Notes: generated by a model not told the origin, from the letters alone. A stretch of DNA of 64,000 nucleotides from Halichoerus grypus (GCF_964656455.1 NC_135724.1:10191414-10255413); one strand, 5' to 3'; shown: positions 1 to 12,000, numbered from the stretch's first letter. Made by a program: numbers and translations.

Positions 1-1267
1 AAATCTACATCTAACATCATACTTAATGGTGAGAAACTCAAAGTTTTCCCTTACTAAGATAAAATGCAAGGCAAGTATGTTCCCTTTCAACACTACTTTC
101 AATATACTGGGAGTTCTATCTAAAGCAAGAAAATAACAAAACAAAATTAAATACAGATTGGGAAGGGAGAAATAAAACTTTCTTAGCTTGCAAATGGCAT
201 GACTATCTGTGTAAAATATTCTAAAGAATTAACAAAAATAACAAAAAAACCTCCTGAAACTAACAATTGATTATAGCAAGGTTCAGGATATATAGGTTAT
301 TATAATAAAACTCATGTTCTCTTATATGCCAGCAATGAACAAATGGACTTTGAAATTAACAATAGAATACCATTTACATTAGTGTCCAATAAAATGAAAT
401 ACTTAGGTATAAATCTAACCAAATACACATAAGACCAATATGAGGAAAACTACAAAATTTTGATGAATAAAATCAAAGAAGGACTAAATAAATAGAGAGG
501 TATTTCATTTTCATGGATAGGAAGACTCAATATTATCAAGATGTCAGTTATTCCCAACTTGATCTGTAGATTCAGTGCATTCCCAGTCAATATCACAGCA
601 AGTTATTTGGTGGATATCAACAGCCTGATTATAATGTTTATATGGAGAAGCAAAAGGCCCAGATAGCCAACACAATATTGAAGAACAAAGTTGGAGAACT
701 GTTGCTATCCAACTTCAAGACTTACTTTGCAGGTGCAGTAATCAAGACAGTGTACTATTGGTGAAAAAATAGACAAATAGATCAGTGGAATAGAATAGAG
801 AGCTCAGAAATAGACCCTCATAAAGAGAATCAACTAATTTTTGACAAAGGAGTAAAGGCAATACAATGGAGAAAAGATAGTCTCGTCAATAAATGGTGCT
901 GGAAAAACTCAATATTCTCATTCAAAAAATCAATCTGGACACAAACCTTATGCCTTTCACAAAAATTAACTCAAGTGGGATCTTAGACCAAAATGTAAAA
1001 CAAAAAATATAAAACTCCTAGAATATAACATTGGAGAAATTCTAGATAACTTTGGTATGGGAAGACTTTTCAGATACAACACCAGAAACTCAATCCATTA
1101 AAAAAAAAAAAATGATAAGCTGACTTCATTAAAACTAAAAATATCTGCTCTGCAAAAGACAATATCAAAAGAAAGAGAAGACTGGCCACAGACTGGGAGA
1201 AAATATTTGCAAAACACACATCTGATAAAGGACCGCTATCTAATATATGAAAGAATTCTTAAAACTC

Positions 1268-1456
1268 TCAGAGAACAAACTGAGGGTTCTAGAGGGGAGG
1301 GGGGGTGGGGGGATAGGTTAGCCTGGTGATGGGTATTAAAAAGGGCACATATTGAATGGAGTACTGGGTGTTACACGCAAACAATGAATCATGGAACACT
1401 ACATCAAAAACTAATGATGTAATGTATGGTGATTAACATAATATAAAAAAAAAAAA
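1268..1456 (+). mobile_element. Nested 5'-truncated young L1 3' tail (module 2 only)
   Basis: About 190 bp run from 'tcagagaacaaactgagggt' to an A-tail, with a G-rich stretch near 1293-1313. A 16-bp duplication brackets it: agaattcttaaaactc at 1252-1267 and agaattctcaaaactc at 1457-1472, one mismatch apart. It lies inside the old L1. It matches the outer tail module of the composite L1 ends at 28217, 52654 and 56942. Confidence 0.88.
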
Positions 1457-1823
1457 AGAATTCTCAAAACTCAACAATAAGAAAACAAATAACCTGATTA
1501 AGAAATTGGTCAAAGACTTTAACAGAAACTCATCAAAGAAGACATACAAATGGCAAGTAAAATTATGAAAAGATGCTCCACAATGTAAGTCATCAAAGAA
1601 ATAAAAATTCAATCAGTGACCTCCCAGTACACATCTATTAGAATGGCCCAAATCCAAAACACTGACATCACCAAATGCTGGAAAGGATGTGAAGGAACAG
1701 GAACACTTCTTCATTGCTGGTGGAAATTCAAAATGTCAGAGCCACATTTGGAAGAAATTTGGTAATTTCTTATAGAACTAAACATACTCTTACCATAAGA
1801 TCTAGCAATCATGCTCTTTGTTA

Positions 1824-2010
1824 GGATTTGAGAGCCTATGTCCACACAGAAACCTCTGTCTGGGATTTGAGAACATATGTCCACACCGAACCTCTGTAAG
1901 CAGCTTTATTCACAATTGTCAAAACTTGGAAACAACCAACAACCACAACTGTCAAAACTTGGAAACAACCAACAACCACAATTGTCAAAACTTGGAAACA
2001 ACCAAACAAC
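1824..2010 (+). repeat. Two short tandem duplications within the old L1
   Basis: A unit of about 39 bp beginning ggatttgaga occurs at 1824 and 1863. It is followed by a 33-bp unit (acaattgtcaaaacttgg and onward) at 1912-1944, 1945-1977 and 1978-2010. The 33-bp copies differ by only a base or so until the third copy's end. Each unit occurs once in ordinary L1 3' sequence, so both are local expansions after insertion. Confidence 0.85.
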
Positions 2011-2250
2011 AACCAAGTACCAACAACCATGTACTTCATTAGATGAATGGATAAGCAAACTGTGGTATCTAGACAATGGGATATTGTTCAGCGCTAAAGA
2101 GAAATGATCTGTCAAGCAATGAAAAAACATAGAGGAAACTTAAATATATACCACTGAAAGAAGCCAGTCTTTAAAGTCTATATACTGTAAGATTCCAACT
2201 ATATGCCATTCTGGAAAGAAAAAGTATGGAGATAGGAAAAATATCAGTGG

Positions 2251-2466
2251 TTTTTTTTTTTAAGATTTTTATTTATTTGAGAGAGAGAGAACATGAGTAG
2301 GGGGGAGGGGCAGAGGGGGAGAGAGAGAGAGAGAGAGAAAGAAAGAGAGAAACGAAGAGAGAAGCAGACTCCCCGCTGAGCAGGAAGCCCAAACGATCCC
2401 AGGACCTGGAGATCATGACCAGAGCTGAAGGCAGACACTTAACTGACTGAGCCACCCAGGCGCCCC
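2251..2466 (-). mobile_element. CAN-SINE (SINEC), minus strand
   Basis: Read left to right: poly-T, aagattt..atttatttgag, a GA-rich body, then the inverted head gccacccaggcgcccc. The flanks carry a TSD, aaaaatatcagtg at 2237-2249 and aaaagatcagtg at 2467-2478. It sits inside the old L1 3' UTR. Confidence 0.95.
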
Positions 2467-2640
2467 AAAAGATCAGTGTTTGACAGGGGTTTTGGTTGGT
2501 GGGAGGAATGGACAGGGGAAGTACAGAGGATTATTAGAGCAGTAAAAATACTCTGTATGACACCTTAATGATGGATACATATCATTATACTTTTGCCTAA
2601 AACCATAGAATGTACAACACCAAGAGTGAATCCTAATGCC

Positions 2641-3500
2641 TATCCTCCCCCATTTATTCAACCATTTATATATATCCATATAGAACCATAGATAACTATT
2701 TTATATTTTGGATTATAATCCAGTGATACTTTAGTTGTTAAAATTGTTCCAGCTTTGGCCATTTGGGAGGTCCTTTCTTTGTCCAGTGTCCCTTTAACAT
2801 ACACTTGTGGGTGTGTGTATGTGTGCACACATGTTTAGCATTCTCTTACTTGAGAGCACTAAAATACATGTTCCAGGCTCATCTTTTATATTTCTTTCCC
2901 CAACCCTAAAAGCAGACATTTCTCTGATGAGCCTTTTAATCCTTTTATGGAGAACAGTATTCCAAACTAGTATCTGTGTGCTACATATGCTCATTGCTGG
3001 TAGAATGCCATTGTTTCTAAGGGCCATTCAACTGAGAAAGCAGAAAAATGTATGTGTATATTAATCCATATATATACACATATGTCTATATATCTCAATA
3101 TGCAATATGTGCATATATATGAATAAATTTATGAGTTCATGCTGGTCTGTATCTCTCAACCATTACCATATATATCATTCTAACCATGCTTATCTGTAAA
3201 CTGCTACCTCAAAAGTGAGAAACCTGCCTCCCATCATCCTGCATAGCAGTAGCAGAATTGGTAACTCATACCTCGGGGTGGAGGAGGGCTTTATCAATTA
3301 ATTCACACTGCTTATGTATACTTTCATTTGCATTTAGAGTTACAGACTCCACTCATTTCCAAAGTTACTTAGGTCAGAAAATTTCCGCCCCCTCCCACCA
3401 CATTCAGTGAGGTTGTTTTATATATTTGTAATGCAGTTAGATTATTTTGTCACATTCTGCATTCCATCCTTGGATCACCCACTTCCTACATGATTTTTTT
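2641..3500. mobile_element. Ancient L1M-like 3' region
   Basis: Phrases such as 'ttgttccagctttggccatt', 'atgttccaggctcatctt' and 'ttttaatccttttatggaga' belong to a widely dispersed ancient mammalian L1-type sequence. The same family recurs in the same orientation at 44540-45660. Strand and subfamily are not assigned. A short TA/CA-rich run (about 3050-3120) lies inside. The part after 3200 is weakly supported. Confidence 0.5.
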
Positions 3501-4171
3501 TTAAATTTTGCCTACAGTAAGGATAACTGTGTTTTAAAGCTTTAACGGGCTTTAACAAATCAGGTGTTGTATATCCAGAATTACAGTATTATACAATAAT
3601 TAAATCACCCTGAAAAAGTCTTCTGTGCTCCATGTATTCAAACCTCCCATTTCTCCCCAAGAACTGATAGCAAATAGTAATCTTTTTACTGTCTCTATAG
3701 TATTATCTTTTCCAGAATGTCATATAATTGAATCATACCATATGTAGCCTTATCATATTGACTTATTTTACCTAGAAATGTGCTTTTTAGAATTATCAAT
3801 GTCTTTTCACAACATAGTAGTGGTTGTCTTTTTATAATGGAATAATTGTCCATTACATGAATGTATCACAGTATCTTGGGGGAGCCATTAGGAGTAACCT
3901 GCTCCTTACTAGCATGTAGGCTTTTGTGTGGACTTAAGTTTTGAAATTAACTAGGTGCACACCGAGTAGTGCAGTTACTCAATCATATTGTGAGACTATG
4001 TTTAGCTTCATAGGAAACTGTCAAAATGTCTTCCTAAGTGGCTGTACCATTTTTATTCCCATAAGCAATGAATGAGAGCTCCTTTTGTTCCACATCCTAT
4101 ACAGCAATTGCTATTATCAGTTTGTTGTTATTTGACCATTGTAATTTGTGTGTAGTGGTGCTTTATCATTG

Positions 4172-4381
4172 TTTTTTTTTAAGATTTATTTATCTATTTG
4201 AGAGAGAAAGAGGGAGGGGGAGGGGCGGAGGGAGAGGGAAAGAGGGAATTCCAAGCAGACTCCCGCTGAGCAAAGAGCCCAAAGAGCCTGATGTAGGGCT
4301 CTATCCCATGACCCTGAGATCATGACCTGAGCTGAAATCAAGAGTTGGATGCTCAACTGACTGAGCCACCCAGGCGTCCCT
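4172..4381 (-). mobile_element. CAN-SINE, minus strand
   Basis: It has a poly-T start, a purine-rich body and an inverted head ending gccacccaggcgtccc. The TSD is ctttatcattg at 4161-4171 and again at 4383-4393. It lies within the antisense L1. Confidence 0.94.
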
Positions 4382-4455
4382 TCTTTATCATTGTTTTAAT
4401 TTGCAATTCTTTAATGACAAATGATATTGAGAATCTTTTCATATGCTTATTTGTC

Positions 4456-4495
4456 ATCTATGTATGTATGTATGTATGTATCTATCATCTATCTA
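4456..4495. repeat. Tetranucleotide microsatellite (tatg)n/(tatc)n
   Basis: Repeated tatg units pass into tatc units within the antisense old L1. A second simple repeat, CT-rich, lies at about 4911-4943. Confidence 0.85.
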
Positions 4496-5495
4496 TATTT
4501 GATAAGGTGTCTATTCAGATCTTTGCCCTACTTACCTAGGTATTTTTTCCTATTATTAGTTGTAAAATTTATTTTTGTAATTTGTATGTAATTACTTTAT
4601 CATGTGTCTTAGAAATATTTTCTCCCAGTCAACTTGATTACATATTGACTTTCTTAGTCACTTATTTCATAGAGCAGTTTGTATTGATTTACTAAAATTC
4701 AAGTTATTAATTTTTCTTTCATGAACAATGATTTTTGTATTGTACCTAAAACTAATTGCCAAACTCAAGGTAAATAGATTTTCTCTATGTTTTTTTGCCA
4801 GAATATTTACTTTTACATTTTACCTTTAGTCTATGATTTATTTTAAGGTAATTTTTGTATAAGATGTGTAGTCTGTGAATAGAGTTTTTTCTTTTTTTTT
4901 CTTTTATTTCTCTCTCTCTCCCTCTCTCTCTCTCTCTTTTTCTCTATCTCCTTTGATATATGTTTGTCCAGTTGTTCCAGCACAACTTATTTAAAAGATT
5001 ATCTTTCATACTTGGATTACTTTTCTTCCTTAAAGAAAGATATGTTGCCTATATTTGTGTGGTGTAATTTTAGGCTATCTGTTCTGTTCCATCAGCCTAC
5101 ATGTCTAATCTCTCACCAATACCATGCTTTCTCAATTACAGTAATTGAGAGCAAGTCTTGATATCTGGTATTGAGACCTCTGAGTTTGTTCTTTATTATT
5201 GTGTTGTGTATTCTAGATATCTAGCCTTTCCATATAAACTTTAGAACCAATTTGTCAACATTTACAGAATAGTTTGCTCATGTTTTGATTAGAATTGCAT
5301 TGCATTTATAGATGAAGTTGGAAAGATTGGTATCTCAACAATATTGATTCTTGCAATCCTTGGACACAGAATATCCTTTCATTTATTTAGATCTACTTTA
5401 ATTTCTTTCACCACAATTTTGTAGTTTTCCACATATAAATTCTGCACATCGTTGATGCATATGTACATTTTGACTCTTTAGCCAGAACAGAGTTT

Positions 5496-6850
5496 TGTCT
5501 AAGATTCAGTCTCATAATGTAATATCCAGAATGTGCAGATTCAATTGAAAACTTATACTTCATACCAAGAAACAGTAAGGTCACACACTGAATGAAAAAT
5601 GGGAATCATAGATGCCAATAGTAAGAAGACAAATATGTTAGAATTGTTAAATTATTTTAAAACATGATTCAATGAGCAATTATGAACATGCTCAAAACAG
5701 GTGAAAATTATTGAGAGCCTTAGCAAATAACTAGAAAAGTCTCAGAAAGAAATAGGAAATTGATTATGAACACTTTATAGAAGAAAAGGAGAAAATATTT
5801 AGGATCTAGGTAAAAAAAAAATTCTTAGAATTGAACCAAAATCACAATCCATAAGAAGAAACATTGATAAATTTGACTTCATCAAAATCAAAACTCTTTG
5901 TTCTGCCAAAATTTTCTGTTAAAAGAACGAAAAGATAAATTACAGACAAAGAGACAATATTTTGCAAACCACATATCTGAAAAGGGACTAGTATCTAGAA
6001 TGTATAAAGAACTCAAACTCAAAGGGAAAACAAGGGGCCTGGGTGACTCAGTCAATTAAACATCCGACTCTTGCTCTCAGCTCAAGTCTTGATCTCGGGT
6101 CATGAGTTCAAGCCTTGTGTTGGCCCAGGGCAGAGCCCACTTTAAAAAAAAATAAAAAAGGAAAGTAAAGCAATCCAATTACAAAATGAGCAAGAGACAT
6201 GTGATACTTCATTGATGATTGTATACAGATAGTGAATAAGATACGAAAATGTTTAATATTGTTAGTCATCAGGAAATGCAAAATAAAATCAGTGAGATAT
6301 CACAACACATCTATCAGAATGGCTAACTTTCTTTTTTAAAAAATGACAACACCAAATGCTGGCAAAAATGATTTCATGTATTTTGGGTGACAATGCAAAA
6401 TGGTACAATCACACTAAGAAATGGTTTGGCAATATCTTATAAAACTAAATATTTAATATACTACAATCCAGTAACTGTGAAACAAAAACTATGAGTGAAA
6501 AAAAAATCCTAAAATTTTACACACTGCATGATTCCATTTATATATTTTAGAAATTACAAAATAATAGAAATGGAATAGGTCAGAGGCTGCCAGGAGTTCA
6601 GTAGGAGGTGGGGAAGACAGGAAAATGGGTGTGGCTTTTAAAAGCCAGCATGAGAAATCTTTGTTGTAGTGATAATAATGCTCTATGTCATGGCTGTGTC
6701 AATGTCAGTGTCCTGGTTGTGACATCATACCATATTGCAAGATGTTCCTATTGGGAGAAACTGGGTTAAAGGTACGCTGCATCTCTGTATTATTTCTTGC
6801 AAAGTGCATGTGAATCTACAATTTAACAAGTTTTTAAGTTTAATATAAAA
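5496..6850 (+). mobile_element. Old LINE-1 fragments (ORF1-like, then 3' end)
   Basis: 5496-5790 resembles an L1 ORF1 region in plus orientation ('gtgcagattcaattgaaaac', 'ccaagaaacagtaaggtcac'). From about 5810 the text is L1 ORF2 C-terminus and 3' UTR ('ttgacttcatcaaaatcaaa', 'gggactagtatctagaatgt', 'gagaaatctttgttgtagtg'). The middle of the element is missing. A SINE splits it at 6034-6160. The junction with the antisense L1 at about 5495 may be an old inversion or two separate insertions; I cannot decide. Confidence 0.75.
6034..6160 (+). mobile_element. Short CAN-SINE, plus strand, older type
   Basis: The head 'ggggcctgggtgactcagtc' is followed by decayed tRNA-like text and ends in a mixed A-tail. 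The usual CT-rich body is absent, so this is a short CAN-SINE form or a deleted copy. The TSD is not clear. Confidence 0.8.
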
Positions 6851-6879
6851 TATTTTCTGTATCTATCTGTAAATATTAG

Positions 6880-7395
6880 TTGCATTTGTTTCCACTGTTC
6901 CTGTAAAAATTTAATACAAACTTGGAGGTTTAAACAACATAAATTTATTTTAGGGAAGTCAGAGTCCCAAACAGTTTTCACGAGTCTGAAGCCAGTGTGG
7001 AGTGTTGGAGGGGCTGTTCTCCCTCTGGAGGCTCTGTGGTAGAATCTGTTACCTGGCCTATTCTAACTCTATTCCAACTTCTAGAGCTGCATTCCTTGCA
7101 TTCCTTGACTCCTGGCTTTTTTCCCATCTTCAAAGCCCACAGTGTAGCATCTTCAAATCCCTCCCTCTCTCTCTCTCTTTCTTTTTCCCTCTCTCTCTGC
7201 TTCTGTCATCACATTGCCTTCTGCTTCTCTGATCCTCATCCCTCTTATAAAAACACCTGTGATTACAGCAGATCCCCCTGAAATCCAGGTTAATCACATC
7301 TGCAAAGTGCCTTTTGCTAATATTAGGTAACATTCACATCCTCTGGGGATTAAGATGCAGCTATCTTGGGGGAGCATTATTTAGCTTACTGCACA
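6880..7395. mobile_element. Old interspersed repeat, family unassigned
   Basis: Phrases such as 'aacttggaggtttaaacaac', 'ctccctctggaggctctgtg' and 'aatcacatctgcaaagtgcc' belong to a common mammalian interspersed repeat that I recognise but cannot name with confidence. A CT-rich stretch lies at 7165-7200. Open frames of 67-94 codons here have no known domain and are judged chance frames. Confidence 0.6.
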
Positions 7396-7440
7396 GTTAA
7401 TAATAAATTTTCAGAAATATTATTCATGAGGTCATGGCCT

Positions 7441-8529
7441 TCATTGACAAAGGTTAGCTGAAATTAATGCAAAGGGTAAAATAATTTAAAATGTGCATAT
7501 TTCTCTAACAGTAAACTATAGTTTATAAATAAGAAAAAATCATGAATCTTCTGTAAAGTTAAAGGTGACTTCTAAGCACTTAAAGTAACCAACAATATGT
7601 TTAAAGATCTATTGTAGTAATATGAACTAAAACCAGGTTTAACACACATGGTACTAATAAACTGCCACTTTATTATAAGGAAAATGATTATATTCTTGAG
7701 GAAAAATTTGAAAGCATATTTCATTAGTTAGATGTGCTAATATATATTCAATTATATGGTTCAATTATCAATGGAGTTTCAATATAACAAAGAAGTTTGC
7801 AGGTTTGAAAGATAAAGCCTGTTTGTTTTACTTTAACCTTCACATACTGAAAAAGAAAATACCAGAAACTCCCCAAGGAAAACACAATTACTTTGATAAA
7901 CAGCCTTTATTGAAAATATTAGTGGGGATTTTTCTTCAGGGTACATTGCATTTGAAGTGCAACTTAATGGAATTAATTAAAGCTCCATTTGCGGTAGCTA
8001 ACCTGATTCACTGACTCTTTGTTTTTGTTTTGTGTGTGTGCTTTTTTTTTTTTAATTTGGTCCATGGGCACATCTGATAGAATATAATACAGAATCAATT
8101 TGTCTGTCTATAAAATTAATTGAAAAATACTATTTTATTTGCTTTTATAGAAGACAAATACAATAAGTTTTAAGATGTGCATGAACATTAAAATTTAAAA
8201 AGCTGGAAATCCCCTAGTTGCTGTTAACAAAAATGTATTCTTATATACATGCTAGATTTTTAGAATAGTTTGCAAGTTAACTTCATTTCTATGTTTTGGG
8301 GTCAAATTTTTTTTAACATTTATTGTTTTCATCATGTTAAGATCAGCAATGTAATAACAGAGATATTTAATAGAGGGGCATAATATCTGGCTTCAATAAA
8401 TGTGTCTCATTTCTCCCATTTTTCTCAATGCAGTCAATAAAATAAAAGGACTTCTTAAATTCTTTATCAATCTGCTTCTCCTGTTTGCCCAAGGTTGAGC
8501 TAATTCAGTGTAATCTGTAACTTAGAAAA
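7441..8529. other. AT-rich stretch, nothing recognised
   Basis: No repeat family, exon or RNA gene could be recognised. A T-run lies at about 8042-8053. Confidence 0.5.
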
Positions 8530-8789
8530 ATAATTATTTCATGCTCACAGATTGGAAGAATTAATCTTTTTAAAATGTACATACTTCCCAAAGCAATGTA
8601 CAAATTCAATGTAATTCCTGTCGAAATCCCAACGGTATTTTTTACAGAAATGGAAGAAACAATTCTAAAATTTGTGTGGAACCCCGAATAGTCAAGCAAA
8701 CATGAGAAAGAAGCACAAAGCTGGAGGTGTCACACTCTCTGATTTCAGACTATATTACAAAGCTATAGTAATCAAAACAGTATAGAATT

Positions 8790-10143
8790 ATCCAATGGAA
8801 AAAAGACAGTATCTTCAACAAATGGTGTTGGGAAAATTGGACAGTCACATGCAGGAGAATGACACTGGATCATTTCCTTACACTACACACAAAAAAAGGC
8901 TCAAAATGGAGGAAAGACCTAAATGTGAGAGAGGATTCCATCAAAATCTTACAGGAGAACACAGGCAGCAATCTCTGTGACCTTGGCCACACCAACTTCT
9001 TGCTAGACATGTCTCCAAAGGCAAGGGAATCAAAAGCAAAAATGAACTTTTGGGACTTCATCAAGATAAAAAGCTTTGCACAGCAAAGGAAACAGTCGAC
9101 AAAACTAAAAGACAACTGAAAGAATGGGAGAAGATACTGCAAATGACATATCAGATAAAGGACTAGTATTCAAAATCTATAAAGAAATTATCAAACTCAA
9201 TACCCAAAGAACAAATAATTCAGTCAAGAAGTGGGCAGAAGACATGAACAGATATTTCTCCAAAGACATACAAACAGCCAACAGACCCTTAAAAAAATGT
9301 TCCACATCACTTGGCATCAGGGAAATCCAAATCAAAACCACAATGAGATACATACAACCTCACACCAGTCAGAATGGCTAAAATTAACAAGTCAGGAAAT
9401 GACAGATGTTGGTGAGGATGTGGAGAAAGGGGAACCCTCTTACACCTTTGGTGGAAATGCAAGCTGGTACAGCCACTCTAGAAAACAGTATGGAGGTTCT
9501 TCAAAATGTTGAAAAGAGAGCTACCCTATGACCCAGCAATTACACTACTTGGTATTTACCCTAAAGATACAAATGCAGTGATCCGAAGGGGCACCTGCAC
9601 CCCAGTGTTTATAGCAGCAATGTCCACAACAGCCAAAATATGGAAAGAGCCCAGATATCTATCGACAAATGAATGGCTAATGAAGAGGTGGTATATATAT
9701 ACAATGAAATATTACTCAGCCATCAAAAAAAATGAAATCTTGCCATTTGCAATGACATGGATGGAACTAGAGGGTATTATGCTAAGCAAAATAAGTCAAT
9801 CAGAGAAAGACAATTATCATATGAACTCACTTATATGTGGAATTTAAGAAACAAAAGAGGATCATAGGGAAAGACTGGAAAAAATGAAACAAGATGAAAC
9901 CAGAGAGGGGGACAAACTATAAGAGACTCTTAACTCTAGGAAACAAACTGAGGATTGCTGGAGGGGAGGTGCGTAGGGGGATGGGGTAAGTGCATGATAG
10001 ATATTAAGGAGGGCATGTGATGTAATGAGCACTGGCTATTATATAACACTGATGAATCGCTGACCTCTACCTCAGAAACCAATAATGCATTACATGTTAA
10101 TAAATTGAATTTAAATAAAAAACAAAAACAAAAACAAAAAAAA
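8790..10143 (+). mobile_element. Younger 5'-truncated L1 inserted in the old L1
   Basis: ORF2 C-terminal text starts at 'atccaatggaaaaaagacag' and leads through the 3' UTR to an A-rich tail (aataaa then caaaaacaaaaa) at about 10110-10143. Broken ORF2 frames are present at 9124-9847. The insertion continues beyond this tail into non-L1 DNA up to 10454 before the second TSD copy, so the whole unit is 8790-10454. Its 3' UTR has only one tail module, unlike the composite copies elsewhere in the window. Confidence 0.9.
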
Positions 10144-10454
10144 CAGTCATGGGGATGGGGTCAAATCTCTGGGCTACTAATGCTGGCTCTGCCTTAGGCA
10201 AATCCCTTCCCCTGTCTGGGCCTTTGTGTTCCCACATGTAAAATAACAGTGTTTAACTCAAGATCAAGGATCAACAAAGATTTTCTATAAAGGGTCAGAG
10301 AGTAAATATTTTAGGTTTTGCAGAACAGACTGTTCTATTGCAGCTTCTCAGCTCTGTCACTGTAGCATGAAAGTACCCACAGACAAAACATAAGTGAATA
10401 AGCGTGGTTGTGTTCCAATAAAACCTTATTTACAAAAACAAAACAAAAAAAAAC
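10144..10454 (+). mobile_element. 3'-transduced genomic segment carried by the L1
   Basis: Non-L1 DNA lies between the L1's own A-tail and the second TSD. The first part (about 10150-10262) looks like a MIR fragment ('tctgggcctttgtgttccca', 'catgtaaaataacag'). The second (about 10264-10434) looks like a hAT-type MER element ('aaagggtcagagagtaaata'). An AATAAA at 10417-10422 precedes a second A-rich tail at 10434-10453. The TSD is cagtatagaatt, identical at 8778-8789 and 10455-10466. This is the expected product of L1 read-through past its own poly(A) signal. Confidence 0.85.
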
Positions 10455-12000
10455 CAGTATAGAATTGACATAAAAACACTTAGAATAATGGAAGAGAATA
10501 GAGAGAATAGAAATAAACCCACACATATATGTTTAATTAATTTATGATGAAAGATCCAAGAATACACCATCAGAAAAGGATAGTCTCTCCAATAAATGGT
10601 GTTGGGACAACTGGACAACTACATACAAGAGATTGAAACTGGACCTGTATCTTACACCATACACAAAAATTAACTCAAAATGGGTCAAAGACTTGAATGT
10701 AAGATTGAAACCAAAAAATCCTCAAAGGAAAAAAAAAAATATATATATATATATATAGGGGGTAGGCTATGTGACATTGGTCTTGACAATGAATTTTGGA
10801 ATTGACACCAAAAACAAAGGCAACAAAAACAAGAATAAATACATAGGACTACATCAAACTAAAAAGCTTTTGCCTAGCAAAGGAAACCATCAACAAAATG
10901 AAAAGAGAACCTACCAAATGAGAGAAAATATTTGCAAATCATATATCTGATAAGAGGTTGATATACCAAATATATAAAGAACTCAAACTGAATGGGACAA
11001 AATATCTGATTAAAACATGGGTGGGGGGATTTGAATAAACATGTTTCCAAAGAAGACTTACAAATGGCCGACAGGTACATGAAAAGATGTTCAACTTCAC
11101 TAATCATCAGAGAAATGCAAATCAAAACCACAATGAGATATCACCTCACACTTGTTAGAATGGCTACTATTAAAAAGACAAGAAATAACAAGTGTTAGCA
11201 AGGATATAGAGAAAAGTGAATGCTGGTGCACTGTTGGAACGTAAATTGGTATAGCCTCTGTGGAAAACAGTATGGAGTTTCCTCACAAAATTAAAAATTC
11301 CACTTCTAAGTATTTATCTGAAGAAAATGAAAACAGCAATTTAAAACAAAAAAATATATGTATCCTCATGCTCATTACAGCATTATTTTCAACAGCCAAG
11401 TTTTGGAAACAACCAATTGTCCATTGATGGATGAATGGATAAAGAAAATATATATATATATATATATATATAAATAATTCAACCATAAAAAAGAGGGAAA
11501 TCTTGCCATTTGTGACAGCTTAGATGGAACTTGAGGGCATTATGTTAAGTGAAACAACACAGCAACACAGAGAAAAACAAATACTGTATGATCTCATTTA
11601 TATATGGAATCTAAAAGACAAGTAAACAAAAAAACAAGCTCATAGATACAGAGAACAGATTGGTGGTTGTCAAAGACAGGGGTTGTGGGAGTAGGTGAAA
11701 CGGGTGAAGAGTATCATATAATAAAAACTTATAGTTACAAAATAAGTCATAAGCATAGAATATATTTCATGGTGACTATAGTGAAAAATAATGTTTTACA
11801 TATCTGAAAGTTGCTAGAAAAGTAGATCTTAAAAGGTCTCATCACAAGAAAAAAAAACATTAACTATGTATGGTGAGATACGTTAACTAGACTTATTGTA
11901 GTGATTATTTTACAATATACACAAATCTCAAATCATTATGTTGTACACCTGAAAATAATGTAATGTTATTTTGTCAATTAAACATCAATAAAAATAATTT

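Larger units (their letters stand above)
1..2640 (+). mobile_element. Old LINE-1, ORF2 3' half and 3' UTR, interrupted
   Basis: The window opens inside L1 ORF2, at a decayed form of the reverse-transcriptase stretch that normally reads NIILNGEKL. It continues through the C-terminal ORF2 region into the 3' UTR, ending near a decayed copy of the wording 'accaagagtgaatcctaatg'. Many stops and indels show a dead, old copy. Two later insertions split it: an L1 tail at 1268-1456 and a SINE at 2251-2466. Two local tandem duplications (1824-1898 and 1912-2010) lie near the ORF2/3' UTR end. The subfamily is not assigned (L1M-like), and the 5' side is outside the window. Confidence 0.88.
3605..5495 (-). 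mobile_element. Old LINE-1, antisense, ORF2 region
   Basis: Antisense L1 phrases follow in order: 'gaatgtcatataattgaatc', 'gtggctgtaccatttttatt', 'tattttctcccagtcaactt', 'ccagttgttccagcacaact', 'ccatataaactttagaacca'. They trace the 3' UTR and ORF2 C-terminus back toward the reverse transcriptase. It is heavily decayed and interrupted by the SINE at 4172-4381 and by a tetranucleotide run near 4456-4495. Confidence 0.85.
8530..12000 (+). mobile_element. Old LINE-1 3' half, split by a younger L1
   Basis: Old L1 ORF2 text runs from about 8530 ('catgctcacagattggaaga') to 8789, then resumes at 10455 ('agtatagaattgacataaaa') and continues to an A-rich end near 12000 ('ttgtacacctgaaaataatg' then 'catcaataaaaataattt'). 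The text is continuous across the insertion, since the L1 phrase is interrupted exactly at the duplicated cagtatagaatt. TA dinucleotide runs occur at about 10738-10757 and 11448-11472. No intact frame remains. Confidence 0.9.

Noticed and set aside
1912..2010. Three regular 33-bp repeats as a CRISPR-like array
   Set aside because: The copies are directly adjacent with no spacers, inside a mammalian L1.
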